From NCBI GenBank assembly GCA_000697455.1, contig JNET01034732.1:1-30275 (forward strand): a stretch of 30,275 nucleotides of DNA, given 5' to 3'. A program made the position numbers and the translations under genes. Source of the DNA: Basidiobolus heterosporus B8920 (lineage: Eukaryota > Basidiobolomycota > Basidiobolomycetes > Basidiobolales > Basidiobolaceae). Shown one piece after another: positions 10,962 through 22,510 of the stretch (positions are counted from its first letter, which is position 1; each line of letters starts with the position of its first letter). The notes beneath the pieces are model-generated. The model saw only the letters and a list, made by a program, of their open reading frames with translations. It made no database searches and was not told the DNA's origin.

Positions 10962-11330
10962 AGGAGAATGAGGACGAGATTAGGATAAGGACTGATTCTA
11001 TGCTTATGAAAGATGACTTCGAAATTACTTACTTTTTGAACATTCGTACAAATGGGTTACATACAATCTGATTTTGACCTAGTTTACAATGGTACTGAGT
11101 GATCTCGGAGATGACGCAATGGGCTGAGTTATCTTCAGGGGATCTGGTCATTCGGCTCTCGAAATAGAAATAGTAATGAAAATGAAGGAAAGAAAGTTGA
11201 AAGGTGAGAGTGAAGATGAGGTTGAGGATGAAGAAATATTGGATTTTCTGGATTCCAGATGACGGAAATTTTTGGGAATTCTTAGTGGTGAATAGACTTG
11301 ACTATCCCATGGGCAGATGATATGATAGAG

Positions 11331-11336
11331 TTTATT
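11331..11336 (-). terminator. Candidate poly(A) signal of POL2
   Basis: AATAAA on the - strand lies 125 nt past the POL2 stop codon. Confidence 0.4.
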
Positions 11337-11460
11337 ATCGATGCTCTATAGGTATTACATTCATATACAGTGTGATTATTTACTGCACCAGCAGTAATAA
11401 GTGAAAACATCAAGTCAGGGAAAAGGAAGAGAAAGGAGAGAAAGACAAGAATAAACCAAA

Positions 11461-14400
11461 CTAAAGTTGTTGATTTTTGCTAAGTAGCCACTCAACCACT
11501 TCACCCAAGAATTCCAATTCGTGAAGTTTGGCAATGTTTCTCAAGACTGTTAATTGTTTGTTAAGTTCTTTGCGAGATTGGGTGAGAACAAAGTTACCAG
11601 AGCATGGACAATACTCTGTCAGGTTTTCAGCCTTTACTAGACGACATTTCGAACACTTGAGATCCTGTAGTTGGTAGGCTGTAGTCTTACGTTGAATATT
11701 TTCCACAAGAGCATCCTCAATGACGGATTTATCATATTCCTGTCTACAACCAGGACAAAGCCAAGGACGAGGTACACCATCTATTGGAAGCAAATCTGGA
11801 TCTCGACAGAAATCAAGATCCCTACAGTGGTTGCAATAGTCACAAATAAATTGCAGCAGCTTGTAAGACTCGCAAGGGTTTTGGAATTGTGCTTCAGTGC
11901 TAAATTCTCTGACTCCGATGAGATCGAGCAAGTTTCGTCGGAGTATACGAACTTCTCTTTCGATATCTTCGTCTAGACCAAAGATCTGGCACACATATTT
12001 GATAAATTCAAGTGCAGGGTTGGTTAACTGGACGTATGAACCGGGAAGCTTTGGGAAGGGGTCTTCGCCAACATGAGTGGCTTTGAAATTCTCAAACACC
12101 TCCACAATTTCTGGAACCATCTTTAGCAGTCGTCTAGTAAAGTAGTGACTAATGAATTTCTTCTTAAAATCAGTATCAACATCACTACCAACAATAAAGG
12201 CGATAGCCTTATTATCTTTACGCTTCTCCGTTCGATGTTTATGGCATTCATAGATAAATTCTGCGATGACAATCTGGAATTTCTCCTGAATTGGCACAGG
12301 GAGATAGTCCTTCATATTCCAATGCATTTCTACACTGGGCTCCCCACCAGCGCTAGAGCCAATCTCCCCCGTAGAGATAATGCCACCGTAGTTGGCAGAG
12401 TCCATCCACAGAGCACTTTCCCAGAATTGCAGCGAATCGAAGTCAAGGTCCTGGAAAAGGGGCTTCTGACGAATTGCGTTAAAGATGTAACTTCCATACA
12501 TAGTTGCACTTCCCATGGATGTTTTCGGCGTGGCAAGGATGATCTTGGAAAGGCTGGCGTAGACTATCTTAGAGCCAAGTCGTTTGAATTCCCCAGTGAG
12601 CTGAACAAAGACTTTCTGCATCATCTTATGGATCAATCCATACAGACAGGGATCATGCAATTTAGAGCTGGTGTTCATAACCCAGCGATAGAAATGAAGA
12701 ATCATCATGTTGGCAAAGCGGTTGTTTGTCTCAGCAAATTCTCGGCACCACCCCTTGATCATCGCTTTAAGCATGCCAAATGTCTGTCCAGAAATATACC
12801 CGTCTCCATACGACACAGTGGATTCAACATCTCCAGCCATGAGCTCGTCGAGTGAATGGGCCACCGAGTCAAACCCAGTCACTCCCGTACTTCCCTCTAG
12901 CTCATTGATAAGCCCAGATTGCAAAACGGTATTTACCGCGAGGTTCCTGATGTCAGCCTCGATGCAAACTGAGTTGTAGGCGCCTGGGCTGTTAATCTCC
13001 GGATTAACGATCTCGTCCAAGGTGTAAAGATTCTCATCTTGCTCTTTTCCACCCAGGTCCGGTTTAGCCGAGGGTGACCACCATAGCACGAACCCACTTT
13101 CTTTTAAGCGACGAGCAAAAAACACATCGGCAAGGAAAATGGGTGCATCTACCTCGATGTTACCAAGTGGTATGTTTGCATATCTAGCCAAAGAGATTCG
13201 TTCGTTAAGCCAACTCGAAACGTTGAGGTAATGAGCAACCATTCTTCGGGCTGCGTGTCGTTGCCAGTCGAGGGCTGGGAAGATGTTGTCTTTCTTGTGA
13301 GAGGGAATGCACACATGAGGGGAGTCCGACAGCGCTCTGATTTTCTCGTTCAAAGTTTTGTATTGCATGGGTGAATGAAGAGCAATCATGGTCGAGCCAC
13401 GATGCTCGGTAGAGTATTGAACCAACGTTTTTTGGATGGCCTGATATACCTCCAACTCTCCAGAGAAGGTACTTACATTGAAGGCAAGATTTTCGTGGTA
13501 TTTGAAAGCGCCGTCCATTAAATTAGCGTCCTTACTCAGGCGCTGGTTGAGTCGGTCACCGTACAGCTTGGCTAGATTAGGGATTTGGTGTTGTCTAGCT
13601 GCCCCGTCCACAACAAACAGATTGACTTTGTTTGTTACGGTAGAGAAGATACCAAATATATGGCGATTGTCAGAATTAGCGTGATAAATGTACAGATAGT
13701 TGAGATAATCATTAGAGCCCAGATAGGTGTAATCTGGATTCACTTGACTCTGAATCTGATACAAATCGTAGAGGCTCTTCTCGTGCTGTAAATTACGTTC
13801 AGAGTCTTTGATGTTGCACACAATACCCAAATGAAGCAGAACCCTCAATACCATAGGAACCTGAGTTTCGTAGACTCCTTCGATCGAGGGATGGCTAAAG
13901 AAGATGTGAATCGCCTTTGTGTTGTTGTGATAGAAACTCTCCTCCATATCAAACTCGTATAGGTATTTTCGATGATGGGCTCTAGGTAAGATGTTGTAGC
14001 TACGCGTGCATCTATAGGAGCCATCGGGTAGATCGCCATAATTGACTATGTCAACTCGACTGTTAACGTAAAAAACGCGTGGAACCTTAATACGAATGGG
14101 CTGTAGACGCTTATTAACCAGGACCCACAGACGGAATTCCCCGGGAGTTTCAGTCTCGATGATTTGTAAGACCTCCCAGATGTTGCTCTGTTGCTCTTTC
14201 TTCTCGTCAATCAAGAAATCTCGGAGTAGCCCGCCTTTCTGTAATTTGGTAAGAGGGCCGGCGACTTCCGAGTGCTCCCGATGCTTGCGTTTCTTGTTTC
14301 TTTGCCATTTCCATCTTCGTTTCTGATACTGTAACCAGCTTTCATAATCAGTGGTCATATCGGGAACTGGGCCATCAGGCTCCATCTCCACCTCTAGATC

Positions 14401-17400
14401 ATCCTCATGAGCCTCAGTTTGCTTACTAGCCAAGTTCGCAACTCTGCTTCTGTTCTTAGTCACTACCGCAACGGATTTCTTGAACTTGGTAGCTTCTGAC
14501 CCGCCAAAATCTTCCATATCTTCGACCGCTGCTGGTTTAGGGACTACTTTGAAGGAATCGGTGATACGATTTTGTTTATATACGTCATCTTTAGCGGCAA
14601 CTCTTCTAAGCAGCCAGTCTGGATGACGAACCCGAGGAACGGGATTGCTAACTTTCTGCATAGCAGCTGGAATGGTAATCAATTTCTGAACTACAGAGGC
14701 AAATCGATCCAGATAATAGGACCAATCCAATATGCTCCGGATATCAAAATCTTGAATGGAGTTGTCCTTAAGCCACTTTCGAATGTAATGCTTCTTAACT
14801 GACAGCTCGGCTGAGAAAATGGCAATAGGAATGGCTCTCTCGGATACCGATAATCCAAGAGGCTTTTCTGAAATAATGAACTGACAAGCTAAGCCCTTGT
14901 CTTTTACCATCTGATCACCCAAGAATTCGGCCAAACGCTTTGCGGTACTGATCGATGTGGACTTCTGATCACCGTAATCCTCTAGTGTCTTGGACATACT
15001 TCTGTTCTCAGCGATGAGCTCAAACAACTCATCATCTCCAAGAGTAGCTGCTTTGCTATATAGCACATCTAGCCATTGATCAGCCACTTTGGCCACTGCA
15101 CCATAACATTCCTGAAGAGTGGTGCCCTCCAAGAAGATCTTGAAGATTTGTGATTGGAAAATCTTAATCAACTTGAGTTCACCTCTTCTTTTGACTTCAA
15201 ATCCCTTCAATTCGGCCAAAGAGCCGTCATCGTTGAATACTGCGTATCTCTTCTTTAGTAACTTGTCCTCTTCCTTGGACGATGGTAAGATCATGGCACG
15301 ATACGGGCCATCGACTTCGAAAAAGATACTGTTCTCGCTTCGGACAGAGTATTCGAAAGTGTCTGGATTCACCAGTTCTTGGTATTGATGGTTGGTGAAA
15401 CGATCATGAACCAGATGATTCAACATGACACAAGGATAAGAGATTGGAAACTTCTTGCCGTTTGTGAGTTTGAATGTGAAATTTTCTGGGAATGTACTAG
15501 GTAGAATACACCAAATTCCGTCCGTATCCAATTCCAATGGTCTTCCAATCTGTTCCACCAATTGTCGTGCCATTTGAATGATTTTTGCACCGGTCAGACA
15601 TACTACGCCAGCCATTTCCATGGAATACCAACGAGAGCCCTTTCTCATGACATACCCGTAGAATGAGTTAAGAATAACTTTGTGAGCAAGCTGCAGCGAG
15701 TCGTAAAGCACGATCATTTTTTTGGCTTCATCTGCTTCTGCAAGACTCTCTGATTTGTCCAAGTTACCTTTCCAGGTTTTGTGAAGACCTTTATATTCGT
15801 ATCTTCTGTCACGGAAACTCCTGACCGTGTTGACGTAGAAAGGATTCTCTCGTTGACAAATGATCGCTTCTTTCTCGACCACTTTGGTCACATGCATTTT
15901 TTTGTAAACCTTTTTACAATACTCCTTCACACGTTTTCGAAGCAAGGCAGTCTGCTCTGAAGGCGAAAGTCGGTTGTATGGCCTGGGAGGTTGATTCGGT
16001 GTCGATCCTGGAAATGTCTCACACTCAAGCTGGTTTTTAATCATGTTCGTTTCACTTCTTTTGGCGGGGAAATACTCCCCTCTCCATGACCACGTTAATC
16101 TCCGATCACAGTCCTTTCCAGGTTGATTGAAGTCACAAGAGGCGCAAGTTCCTTCGTTAATAATCGCATCCGGTTGAAGTCTATTTGTAAGGATGATGTT
16201 GGGGTACATAGCAGCAACATCCAAGTGATAGATTAATGGGGTTTCATATCGCATAGGATTCTCTTTAAGATTGGTTAATTTCTCCACGATATTTTGTCGA
16301 ACCTATGACAGAAACCACGGTCTTAGTAAAAGATTAATCGTACTACAGAGTGTGAAAATGCATTACCTCCTCATAATTAGCGATCTGATCTAGAGAAAGG
16401 TTTCCTTCTACCTGGATACTGAACTTTAACGCGGCATCTAACTCCGTGATCAGCTGCGGAAAAATGAAGGGTTAGAAGGTTATGGATATGGATATGTTGT
16501 ACCAAGCCATTGAACAGTCACCTTCTCGATAGCCTCGGGAACGACTTTGAAGTTTACTGGTATGTCGCTACGGAAAACACCAGCTTCAAGGGCTTCCACA
16601 TGACCACCGACATATGTCTCACTCTCAATCAAATGGCTTTCATAAAATTTCTCAAGTTTATCCACATGCTTGTTAGGCATAACGATGTCCCCCTGATAAG
16701 CTTCAACCTGGTAACGAAAAATAATAAATCATCTGTACAAGTAGGCTTCAACTTCAAATGGAGTCATGTTATTACCATGAGTAAGACTTCACAAAGGGTA
16801 CCGGTTCCCTTTCTTAGCACTTCGTCGGGATTAAGCGGAATGATATTGCATAAAGAGAAAATAAATGGATGCACATATTTCATGTACAAATAGTATGTGG
16901 CTACTGCATCGGAAACTGAATACTCTGCTAGAGTTTGTGGATGCTCAGATGCAAAGCGGGTCATATCTTCAGGATCAACTTCAACCGGGTTGTACCCAAG
17001 TTTTGATGTTGTGACCGCTTTCAAACCTTGACTTCCCACTGGCAGGTAACTATCACGCTTGACCCATCGCAGTGCGTCCATGTGAATGGCATACTTCGAC
17101 TTATATTCGTCCTGGTCATCTTTCGCAAATCCAATTTCCTGGATCACTCAAGTTAGCTATGATGAACCGAAATGGTGGCGAGTTAAATTTTCCGTTACCT
17201 CATACATACTGATCCCATTGGCGAGGGCTCTAGTCTCCACAAAGGGCCAATCGAAAAAGTCTCCGTTATAAGTCACAAAGACTGTTGGTTTGACCTCTTG
17301 GATGTGTTCGAAAAATCTTCTAATCAGCGCTTCCTGATAGATTTATTAGATTGAGCCTCGTCACTAAAAATAGCCAAAATCGCATACCTCGTTGGGCTCA

Positions 17401-18843
17401 TTGAAAATTATGAAAGGACCTTCAAATTCTGGTTTGGGTGTGTACTCAAAATCATCAATATCTTTGGAGATAATATCTCTGTTTGTAATGAGATAGCCCT
17501 AAGAGGAAATCCATCAGTGGGGTGAGTAGTGTAACGAGGAGTTCCGGTGAATTTACCTGTCCATCAACCATGTATGAAATCATCATAATTGAATCTATCG
17601 AGGCATCAGGAAACTTCAAGGGAAGTTTCGTTGTTTCAATATCGTAAGCTAGAACAACGGGTTCCGCACGCTTAACCTTATCTAACCGCCTTTTGATTGT
17701 GATCTGTCCGGAAGTAGCTTTGACATTGTACCACAAACCTACTCGTATGTCTATTTCACTGTTAGGTTAGTAAACTGTTCAGCAATAGAAAGTGACGTTG
17801 GGCACTAAATTACCAGTGTCAATAGCCACTCTTAGATAGTAGGGGATATCGTATTCGCGGATGTCGATTACATTATCCATGACTTCCCTACTGCCGCCCA
17901 TTGTTTCAGCAAGTTCTTCATAAGCTACGACATTCTTGGCTCTTACATACACAAAAGCCAAAACGAGTCAATTAAAGATAGACATCAAACAAAAAGAGGA
18001 TCCATGCATTACTTGTTAATCTCACTATAGATATCTGTTGCTGTGTTAGTCTCCTGGTTCTTTTTTATAATAGGCAACACGAATTTTCGAACGCTAAGCA
18101 AATCTTGTACATTTCGGAAAACCAATTTGAGAAAGGTTCTTTGAAGACCGAGGAGATGATTTGGCTGGGAATTTCAGATAAATAATCATGCTGTTAAGAC
18201 AAAGGTGGAATCTGAAGCAAACCTGATGTAAATCTTGCTTCTGCACTCGTTGAACTTTCTCTAAAATATTCTCAAACTTTCTTCTCAAAAACTCCTCTAC
18301 TTCGCCCTCGGTATCAGGCTAAACACAACATATTGAATTGGTGAAAGGGCCAAAAGAATTGTTGATAATAAACTTACCTTGCAGCCAATCATAAAATAAG
18401 GGCTATATAACACTGTACTCTTGAATGAATTTCCGTCTTCTTCTAAGAAATATAAATCTACGCCGGCTCTTCCAGTAGGATGATCCGAGTCTTTCACTAA
18501 GGTCTATTTGCCAAGCAATGAGTTAGATCACCTAATTACAGAAACCAAAAACGCTACTTCTGAATGGAAAACCAACCGCATGCATATTGATAAGCCAGCC
18601 GAGTTTCTCTGGCCCCTCTTGATATCTATAGAAACCCATTTTTTCGTCTAGTGCATCAACCTTTTTTACTTCTTCAAATCTATTGCCTAAACTAGACATT
18701 TCCAGGTCGAAATCTGTGGAGTTTTGGGCTGGATTATTGTTGGAAGAAAAATTGGAATTGAGATTTGAATTGTCATTCTTCCGGAAGAATCTCTTTTTTC
18801 CTGGGCCGGAGCCGAAAGTCTTTCGATAGTTGGAACCTCCCAT
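11461..18843 (-). CDS. POL2: DNA polymerase epsilon catalytic subunit
   Basis: Pol epsilon is the leading-strand replicase. Exons, 5' to 3': 18577-18843, 18378-18503, 18223-18318, 18013-18164, 17814-17941, 17557-17750, 17388-17498, 17199-17333, 16776-17138, 16522-16707, 16367-16453, 11461-16302; product 2228 residues (yeast 2222, human 2286). Proofreading motifs are intact: Exo [14 protein letters not shown] (Asp293, Glu295), Exo [13 protein letters not shown], Exo [14 protein letters not shown]. Polymerase motifs: [18 protein letters not shown] (Asp643), [31 protein letters not shown]. Cysteines equivalent to the yeast Fe-S ligands are present ([13 protein letters not shown] at 668, 671, 680, and Cys764). 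The inactive C-terminal polymerase half ends in two cysteine modules ([17 protein letters not shown] and CSKC..CPC) that bind the B subunit in known enzymes. The first 50 residues are Asn/Ser-rich. Confidence 0.97.
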
Positions 18844-19423
18844 TACGTGTAAAGTTTAAGGAGCCAGATAGTATAGGCCAAGTGATCTTCGAGTGATAAT
18901 GCGTGTGTGTGTGTATGTGCGTGTGTGTATGTATATCGTATAGAAGGTTAGGGGGGTTGAATAACACACGATGGTAACTACTAAATACACGAATATACAA
19001 GAAGGTTACTACGAGGATACGAGAATGAGACTAATCTTGGATACAGTTGAATCAACTAGTTTATTAGCTTTGTTTACTGTTTTGCTGAGAAATGTTTACA
19101 TTTTTAGTGTGAATTTCAATATGTTTCTATCTAAATATTCAGATTTATCTCGTCTCCACAAAATTTTATTCCTAGCGTAATATTTAAGCATTCAACCACG
19201 ATCTCAGAAAAGAATAACAACCCACATAAACAACTAATTGTTAAGTTTGATTTATCTAGAATAACAAACAAATATTGCATCCATTCAGAAGTTGGATTAG
19301 ACTTTCTTGCCACAGACATAAGTTGTTGTAAACCAAATTAATTTATAATATAACCGTGTTGGGCATAGGTAAATTAGATAATATAGTGATAACTACATAG
19401 CATGGATATGTTGTTAATGCATT
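18844..19423. promoter_or_regulatory. POL2 upstream region / VAC7 downstream region
   Basis: This 580-bp gap lies between two genes on the - strand. It carries a TG microsatellite near POL2 and AT-rich DNA with no clear AATAAA for VAC7. No ACGCGT (MCB) element, often found upstream of yeast replication genes, is visible. No coding region is supported. Confidence 0.6.
18901..18935. repeat. TG/CA microsatellite upstream of POL2
   Basis: An interrupted (TG)n tract on the + strand (CA on the POL2 sense strand) is broken by GTATG and GTGCG units. It lies about 60 to 90 nt before the POL2 start codon, in the likely 5' UTR or core promoter. Confidence 0.85.
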
Positions 19424-21496
19424 CTACGAAAACGAAGAAGTTATGTGGTAATTTCTATTATTCTCAAATTTAGGAAAGTCTCGTGGATCCCAATTCTCTC
19501 GATCACACACTACCAAAGGTTCATATTTGACACCGTTACCTGTAGGATCGATACCTTGGATAGCGCACACACGAATAGCATAGGACTTGAAAAACAGCTT
19601 GTACTTCAAAACCCCACGAATAGTTAGCTCGTAAGGATGCCGAAGAATCTGGTACCTTCATTAATCAAAGACGGCATTAATCTCAACTGAAAATAGTGAC
19701 AAATGTCTACCTATTACCATTTGTTCTCGGCCTCGTCGGCGATTCCTCCAGGATTTCTCAGCCTGATTTGAGCTGCTACATTGTTCACAGTTCCACTAAA
19801 GCTGCTTCTTCTGGTGAAAATAATTGGTTCGTCTAGGTGGTCTAAATTACCCAGATATTCTGCAGGATGGTTACCTAAAGTAATAAAGACTAATAAATAT
19901 ACTGAATAATAAGCAGACTAGTAATATGTGTTCGGACTTCGTTTTTCCTGCGCCACAACACCCACAGTACTTGGATTTGTCTGGAGACTTTGAGAGAAGT
20001 TACTATTTCTGATGGGAGTGGCAAAAATGCCAATGTCAACTGTCGATATCTCTACAGTCCAAATATTCCAATTCCTCCCCCTCATATGAGCATCAAAAAC
20101 AAGCTCTTTCTCAGCAGCAAGAACATTTGTGACCCCTATCAAAGCGACATCTGTTAAAGGTATGGTGGAAAATGCGTACGTGAAACAACACACGATTCCA
20201 AAAAGTATCAACGATAACGTTCCCAGGAGAGGGTTTCGTCTTTGTCGACTTCTGTAAACAACAAGTCACTTTACTTGGGTGATTCTACATTGGAGGATGT
20301 ACTTTGGGAACTACCTTTTTCTCCTTCTTTTAGCTTCAGACGGATTCATTTTCCAAAACAAGGGCAAGGTTTCATCAATATCTGATTGTACCCTTCCGCC
20401 CTGATGGGAGGGTGAACCATAGCCTTGAGTTCGACGTGAAAACTCCTTGCCAGGTGTCATAGGCTTGTATCGACAGTTTGGGGAACCAATGGGAGATTTG
20501 CTACCTCTGCCATCATTCTTCCATTTCGCAGAAAAATAACCATCATCACCTTCTGATTCAACACTAGATCCAGAATCGTAAAACTGATGTGAGCACCCCG
20601 CGCCACCATAATCACCAGATTTGAAATACTCCGCATCAGATAGAAAAGGTGATTCATTTTGGGTTGGCATGGGCGTACGTGGTGAAAATAGTGGGGAGTC
20701 TACAGGAGACTTGTGCTCTAATTTACTCCGAAGATGGACGCTTTTACGGTTAGCGAGTCGACTTTGACTACGATATTTGGGGTAAACGAAATCCTCGTCG
20801 GACTCGTCTATTCAGTGGTTCTCAGTCAGATACTGTCAATTATTCATACAAAACCCCAATCCATACCTCCAACATCACTCATATAAACTGTCATACGAGC
20901 TCCCAAGTTTCCAGGAAAAAGAGCTGAGGCTTTACGATCACTATAGCTCAACGGTGGACGCTGCTTTTTTTTCCCACGATTTTTGCCATTGATCGAACCG
21001 CAGTCATCGGACTATAGTAATCTTTGGTTTGTTACTTTGGTCATAGCAACAACGCAAGTACGACTCTTACCACCAGCATCTTCTTATTTCTCAACGAGCC
21101 ACGTATTTTATTGTCAGAAGCATCAACCCTCTCTATACTTAGCTCACGTGGCTGCAATGTATTAACAGAAGCCTTGGATTTTATTGCACCTTTCTTGTCA
21201 CCGAGTGTAGGCTCGCTTGTTATACGTATCTTTAGTCCATTTCTCTCTTCATAGGAGGTTGCGGCACTTTCAATATCGCTATTTGTATTTTGTTTGATGC
21301 TTATGGCCAGTAGTTTGGTTTGAGAGGACGGAGCGGGTTGTAAAGGAGGGGTTCTATTTTTTTAATGTTGTCAAAGAAGGAACAAATAATGACAACTGAT
21401 GGCCTGTAGAAACCTTTTGGGGTTCTTGCTATGCAGGAAGATGGCAGCCTGTTCATCCAACTCATGGTCATCTAAATCTGTGAGACGGTCCAACAT
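19424..21496 (-). CDS. VAC7: Vac7-like vacuolar membrane protein (Fab1 activator family)
   Basis: In yeast, Vac7 is a vacuolar membrane protein that stimulates Fab1 to make PI(3,5)P2; its lumenal part has an LEA-type fold. Exons, 5' to 3': 21414-21496, 21071-21353, 20867-21011, 20315-20807, about 19938-20251, 19718-19874, 19424-19655; product about 560-568 residues, half the length of the yeast protein. The N-terminus (MLDRLTDLDDHELDEQAA) and middle are polar, with DESDEDFVYPKYRS and many SP/TP sites. A basic cluster (RRRKRSRQRR) precedes one membrane span (about residues 344-366, LSLILFGIVCCFTYAFSTIP). The lumenal part reads PLTDVALIGVTNVLAAEKEL, WTVEISTVDIGIFATP, then LRHPYELTIRGVLKYKL, the pattern I associate with Vac7. 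The exon 5 donor is uncertain (19938 or 19962). The family call is from memory of motifs. Confidence 0.75.
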
Positions 21497-22510
21497 TATT
21501 ATTCACCAACGAATTAAACACCAAACTAAATGAAAAACAACGGCAAGTTCTTTCAACGAAGTGTTGCCCAATTCCTGTTCAGCTTGAAGTAAAGGTACCA
21601 GGAAACCAAGGATAGGCAATAGGAGAAAAGGTGATAGAAAAGAACATGGCCAATTATTTAAGTAGATTGCCTATATCAGCATTTAGGGTTTGGAAACTGC
21701 ATGGCATGTAGCATGATTATGGACCCAGATACATCACAGACTGCTTGAGCCATCAACGAATGAATCTTCATGCACATCATTCTACTATACTACTATTTAA
21801 TGACAGTAATCTAATCGAGACTAGAAAATATCACCGTCACACCTATTGTTCACTTTAATAACCCATTGACCAATCCCTGAATGCTAGTGAGGGGGAATAT
21901 AACAATAGAGAATTCATCCCTCTATTAATCTAAATCTAGTTGATTCTCCCCTTGTTTGTGTTATCTGAAATACTAGACAATTCGAGTAAATACGACAATT
22001 CTACCATCCTGCTGGAAATCCTATATATTTTAGGAAAATTAGCTAAGTAACCTTGATATTCCAACCGCGGATGGATCTAAAATTATGCTTCCTATGATTT
22101 CATACCTAATGAATGCAAAACTTCAACCAACATGATTTAAGTAGAATCTAAGCAAAAATTAGGGAAAATTAATATATGTCAGGTAAGAAAATGAAATTCC
22201 AATGAATGGACGAATGATATTCCTCAGTGAGATGAAGTTCCAAGGAAAAAAAATCAAAAAAAAACTTCGTCTAGCCACTAACACTTCAGACACATCTCGA
22301 AAAAAAGAATTTTCGGGCGGTTTCTCTTTGACTTGGATAGTGTGTGTTGTTTTCCTACGGCAGCCATCCTTCACGTATCACTGCGCTATTATTGAAGGCT
22401 AACTCAACGGAAACTTTCTTGTTTTTTTGTAGAGTTTAAGCTTTACATTAGATTTTTTGTTGATATCATTTTTACATATTTATTTCATATCCTGCGCATA
22501 GAGTTGCAAC
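21497..22510. promoter_or_regulatory. Divergent promoter region, VAC7 / eIF3b
   Basis: This 1.0-kb gap separates outward-transcribed genes. The half near eIF3b has A-rich runs (about 22246-22264) and T-rich stretches (about 22420-22470) just before the leader of eIF3b. I see no conserved element I can name, no RNA gene and no supported coding frame. Confidence 0.55.

Larger units (their letters stand above)
10373..11460. other. Convergent intergenic region, DIS3L2 / POL2
   Basis: This 1.09-kb gap holds the 3' ends of both genes. It contains an AT-rich patch (about 10495-10560), a candidate DIS3L2 poly(A) signal, a G-run cluster (10934-10961) and a purine-rich stretch around 11160-11240. Short open frames near 10436, 10838 and 11130-11248 have acidic or protein-like stretches, but I could not join them into a gene. 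Confidence 0.6.

Noticed and set aside
12145-12855. 236-codon + strand frame within POL2
   Set aside because: It is antisense to the conserved C-terminal half of Pol epsilon and resembles nothing known.
18971-19319. Short frames upstream of POL2
   Set aside because: They are AT-rich, have no motif, and fall in the POL2 upstream region.
22202-22402. 66-codon frame before eIF3b
   Set aside because: It is lysine-rich only because of A-runs, and lies in the likely promoter.
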